Positions 4,291 through 5,296 of a DNA stretch of 5,296 nucleotides are shown one piece after another. This DNA is from Promethearchaeota archaeon (GTDB lineage: Archaea > Asgardarchaeota > Lokiarchaeia > Sigynarchaeales > SOKP01). The notes under the pieces are model-generated. The model did no database searches. It worked only from the letters and a program-made list of their open reading frames with translations, and was not told the DNA's origin. The translations under genes were made by a program, and so were the position numbers. Location of the stretch: the NCBI GenBank assembly GCA_019894735.1, contig JAGXOB010000156.1, positions 1-5,296 of the forward strand, read 5' to 3'. Each line of letters opens with the position of its first letter. Within the stretch, counting starts at the first letter, position 1.

Positions 4291-5296
4291 TTACCAAATT
4301 GTCCAAGGTAGATCGTTCATGTATTCGTTTAAAGAACGAATCGTTTCTCCATTATGTTCTCTTTGCTTTAACACTTTTATTAAAGCCAAAGCTAGCTCCA
4401 AATTTGTTATAACAGGAACATTAAATTCAACAGCCTGTCTTCTAATTATATAACCATCTGTTAAAACAGCTGAAATGTTATTCTTTTTCTGCCCCATTGG
4501 AACATTTATGACTAGATCAATTTTTCTTTCTTGAAGATAATCAAGAATATTTGGACGGGCACTAATCTCTTTAACCTTATGTAGAACAGAAACCTTTCGT
4601 AATCCTGATTTCTGTAAAACCTTGGCAGTATTTTTAGTTGCATATATCTTAAATCCCAGTTTCTCTAAATCTTTGGCGATAGGCACAACCCTTCTTTTTG
4701 GTTCTTCACCACCAACGGTTATTAGAACAGAACCACCTTTTGGTGGGATTCTAAATTGTGCAGATTGGATCGCCTTTGAAAAAGCATCGGCAAAGTTTTC
4801 GCCAAGGCAAGCTACTTCCCCAGTGCTTAACATCTCAACACCCAAAACTGGATCTGCTCCACTTAATCGCATAAAACTAAATTGAGGAACTTTAACACCT
4901 ACATGAGAAATCGGGGGAAGATTACATGTTGGTAATTTATTAAATTTCTTATTAAGCATAGCCAATGTTGCTAGCTCAATCAGGTTGACTCCTCGAGTTT
5001 TGCTGACAAAAGGTATTGAGCGAGAAGCTCGAAGATTACATTCGATAACATAGACTGTATCATCTTTAACAAGATATTGAATATTAAATGGGCCTTTAAT
5101 GTTCAAAGCTTTAACAATTTTATGAGTTACTTCTTCAATTTTATTCTGTATTAGTAGTGAAAGGGTTTGAGGAGGAACGCTAATACTCATAGTTGCATCA
5201 CCACTATGAATTCCAGCATTTTCTATGTGCTCAACTATTGCACCGATAATACAAGTTTCTCCATCAGAAACTCCGTCAACTTCAACCTCTTTAGCA
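4291..5296 (-). CDS. carB: Carbamoyl-phosphate synthase large subunit, C-terminal third (5' end outside window)
   Basis: CarB makes carbamoyl phosphate from bicarbonate, ammonia (from the CarA glutaminase) and two ATP, for arginine and pyrimidine synthesis. 334 complete codons of about 1070 are visible, and the frame is open through the window edge at 5296. The internal ATG at 5190 is not the start: upstream codons continue as family sequence (VEVDGVSDGE, EHIENAGIHSGD). Visible parts: the second ATP-grasp domain with IECNLRASRSIPFVSK (fragment residues 84-99, metal-binding Glu/Asn), then SFMRLSGADPVLGVEM, and the C-terminal MGS-like allosteric domain at about 187-315 with GGSVLITVGGEEPKRR, DLVINVPMG and DGYIIRRQAVE. 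The MGS phosphate-site loop reads ATKNTAKVL where many relatives have GTA, so effector preference cannot be predicted. The stop is TAA at 4293-4291, followed directly by a T9 tract. Confidence 0.97.
   Translation of the reverse strand, partial: AKEVEVDGVSDGETCIIGAIVEHIENAGIHSGDATMSISVPPQTLSLLIQNKIEEVTHKIVKALNIKGPFNIQYLVKDDTVYVIECNLRASRSIPFVSKTRGVNLIELATLAMLNKKFNKLPTCNLPPISHVGVKVPQFSFMRLSGADPVLGVEMLSTGEVACLGENFADAFSKAIQSAQFRIPPKGGSVLITVGGEEPKRRVVPIAKDLEKLGFKIYATKNTAKVLQKSGLRKVSVLHKVKEISARPNILDYLQERKIDLVINVPMGQKKNNISAVLTDGYIIRRQAVEFNVPVITNLELALALIKVLKQREHNGETIRSLNEYMNDLPWTIW

Noticed and set aside
4622..4885. 87-codon plus-strand ORF
   Set aside because: Antisense shadow of the carB MGS-like domain, which is well supported.
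4291..5190. A separate 299-residue protein starting at the ATG at 5190
   Set aside because: The frame continues upstream to the window edge with typical CarB sequence (EHIENAGIHSGD), so this Met is internal.

Overview
The window is AT-rich archaeal DNA in which every recognisable gene lies on the minus strand, so transcription runs from high to low coordinates. Three features mark it as archaeal: a GHMP-type shikimate kinase, a type II (non-AroB) 3-dehydroquinate synthase, and oligo-T tracts in place of hairpin terminators. The gene order 3-dehydroquinate synthase II, type I dehydroquinase, aroE, archaeal shikimate kinase, aroA, together with the low GC and the protein style, suggests a Thaumarchaeota/Nitrososphaerota (marine group I-like) genome. 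That placement is inferred from memory of the families and was not tested by a search.

Reading in the direction of transcription: 5296-4291 holds the last third of carB (carbamoyl-phosphate synthase large subunit), ending at a run of nine T. At 4246-4016 is a 76-residue ORF that matches only the N-terminus of the DUF39 'homocysteine biosynthesis' family (L-aspartate semialdehyde sulfurtransferase) and stops inside a conserved motif, so it looks like a gene remnant. At 4015-3802 is a 214-bp spacer with a plausible promoter, an imperfect 17-bp palindrome just upstream of the TATA-like box, and an 11-bp direct repeat. From 3801 to the window edge runs a tightly packed shikimate operon: 3-dehydroquinate synthase II (3801-2761), 3-dehydroquinate dehydratase (2764-2087), shikimate dehydrogenase (2081-1212), shikimate kinase (1215-340) and the first 114 codons of EPSP synthase (343-1).

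The operon encodes consecutive steps from the archaeal C7 precursor (2-amino-3,7-dideoxy-D-threo-hept-6-ulosonate, ADH) through dehydroquinate, dehydroshikimate, shikimate and shikimate-3-phosphate to EPSP. The ADH synthase that would feed it is absent upstream of the synthase gene, where the DUF39 remnant lies instead. The most striking feature is translational. Four of the five operon genes start with TTG, each with GGTG 7-8 nt upstream, and three of the four junctions are the 4-nt overlap TTGA. The only ATG-started gene, aroE, has no GGTG and follows a 5-nt gap. Individual oddities include substitutions at normally conserved active-site positions in AroD (Arg of the TxR motif), AroA (Ser of the SKS motif) and AroE (Asn of NTDG). 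No previously undescribed multi-gene system is evident.
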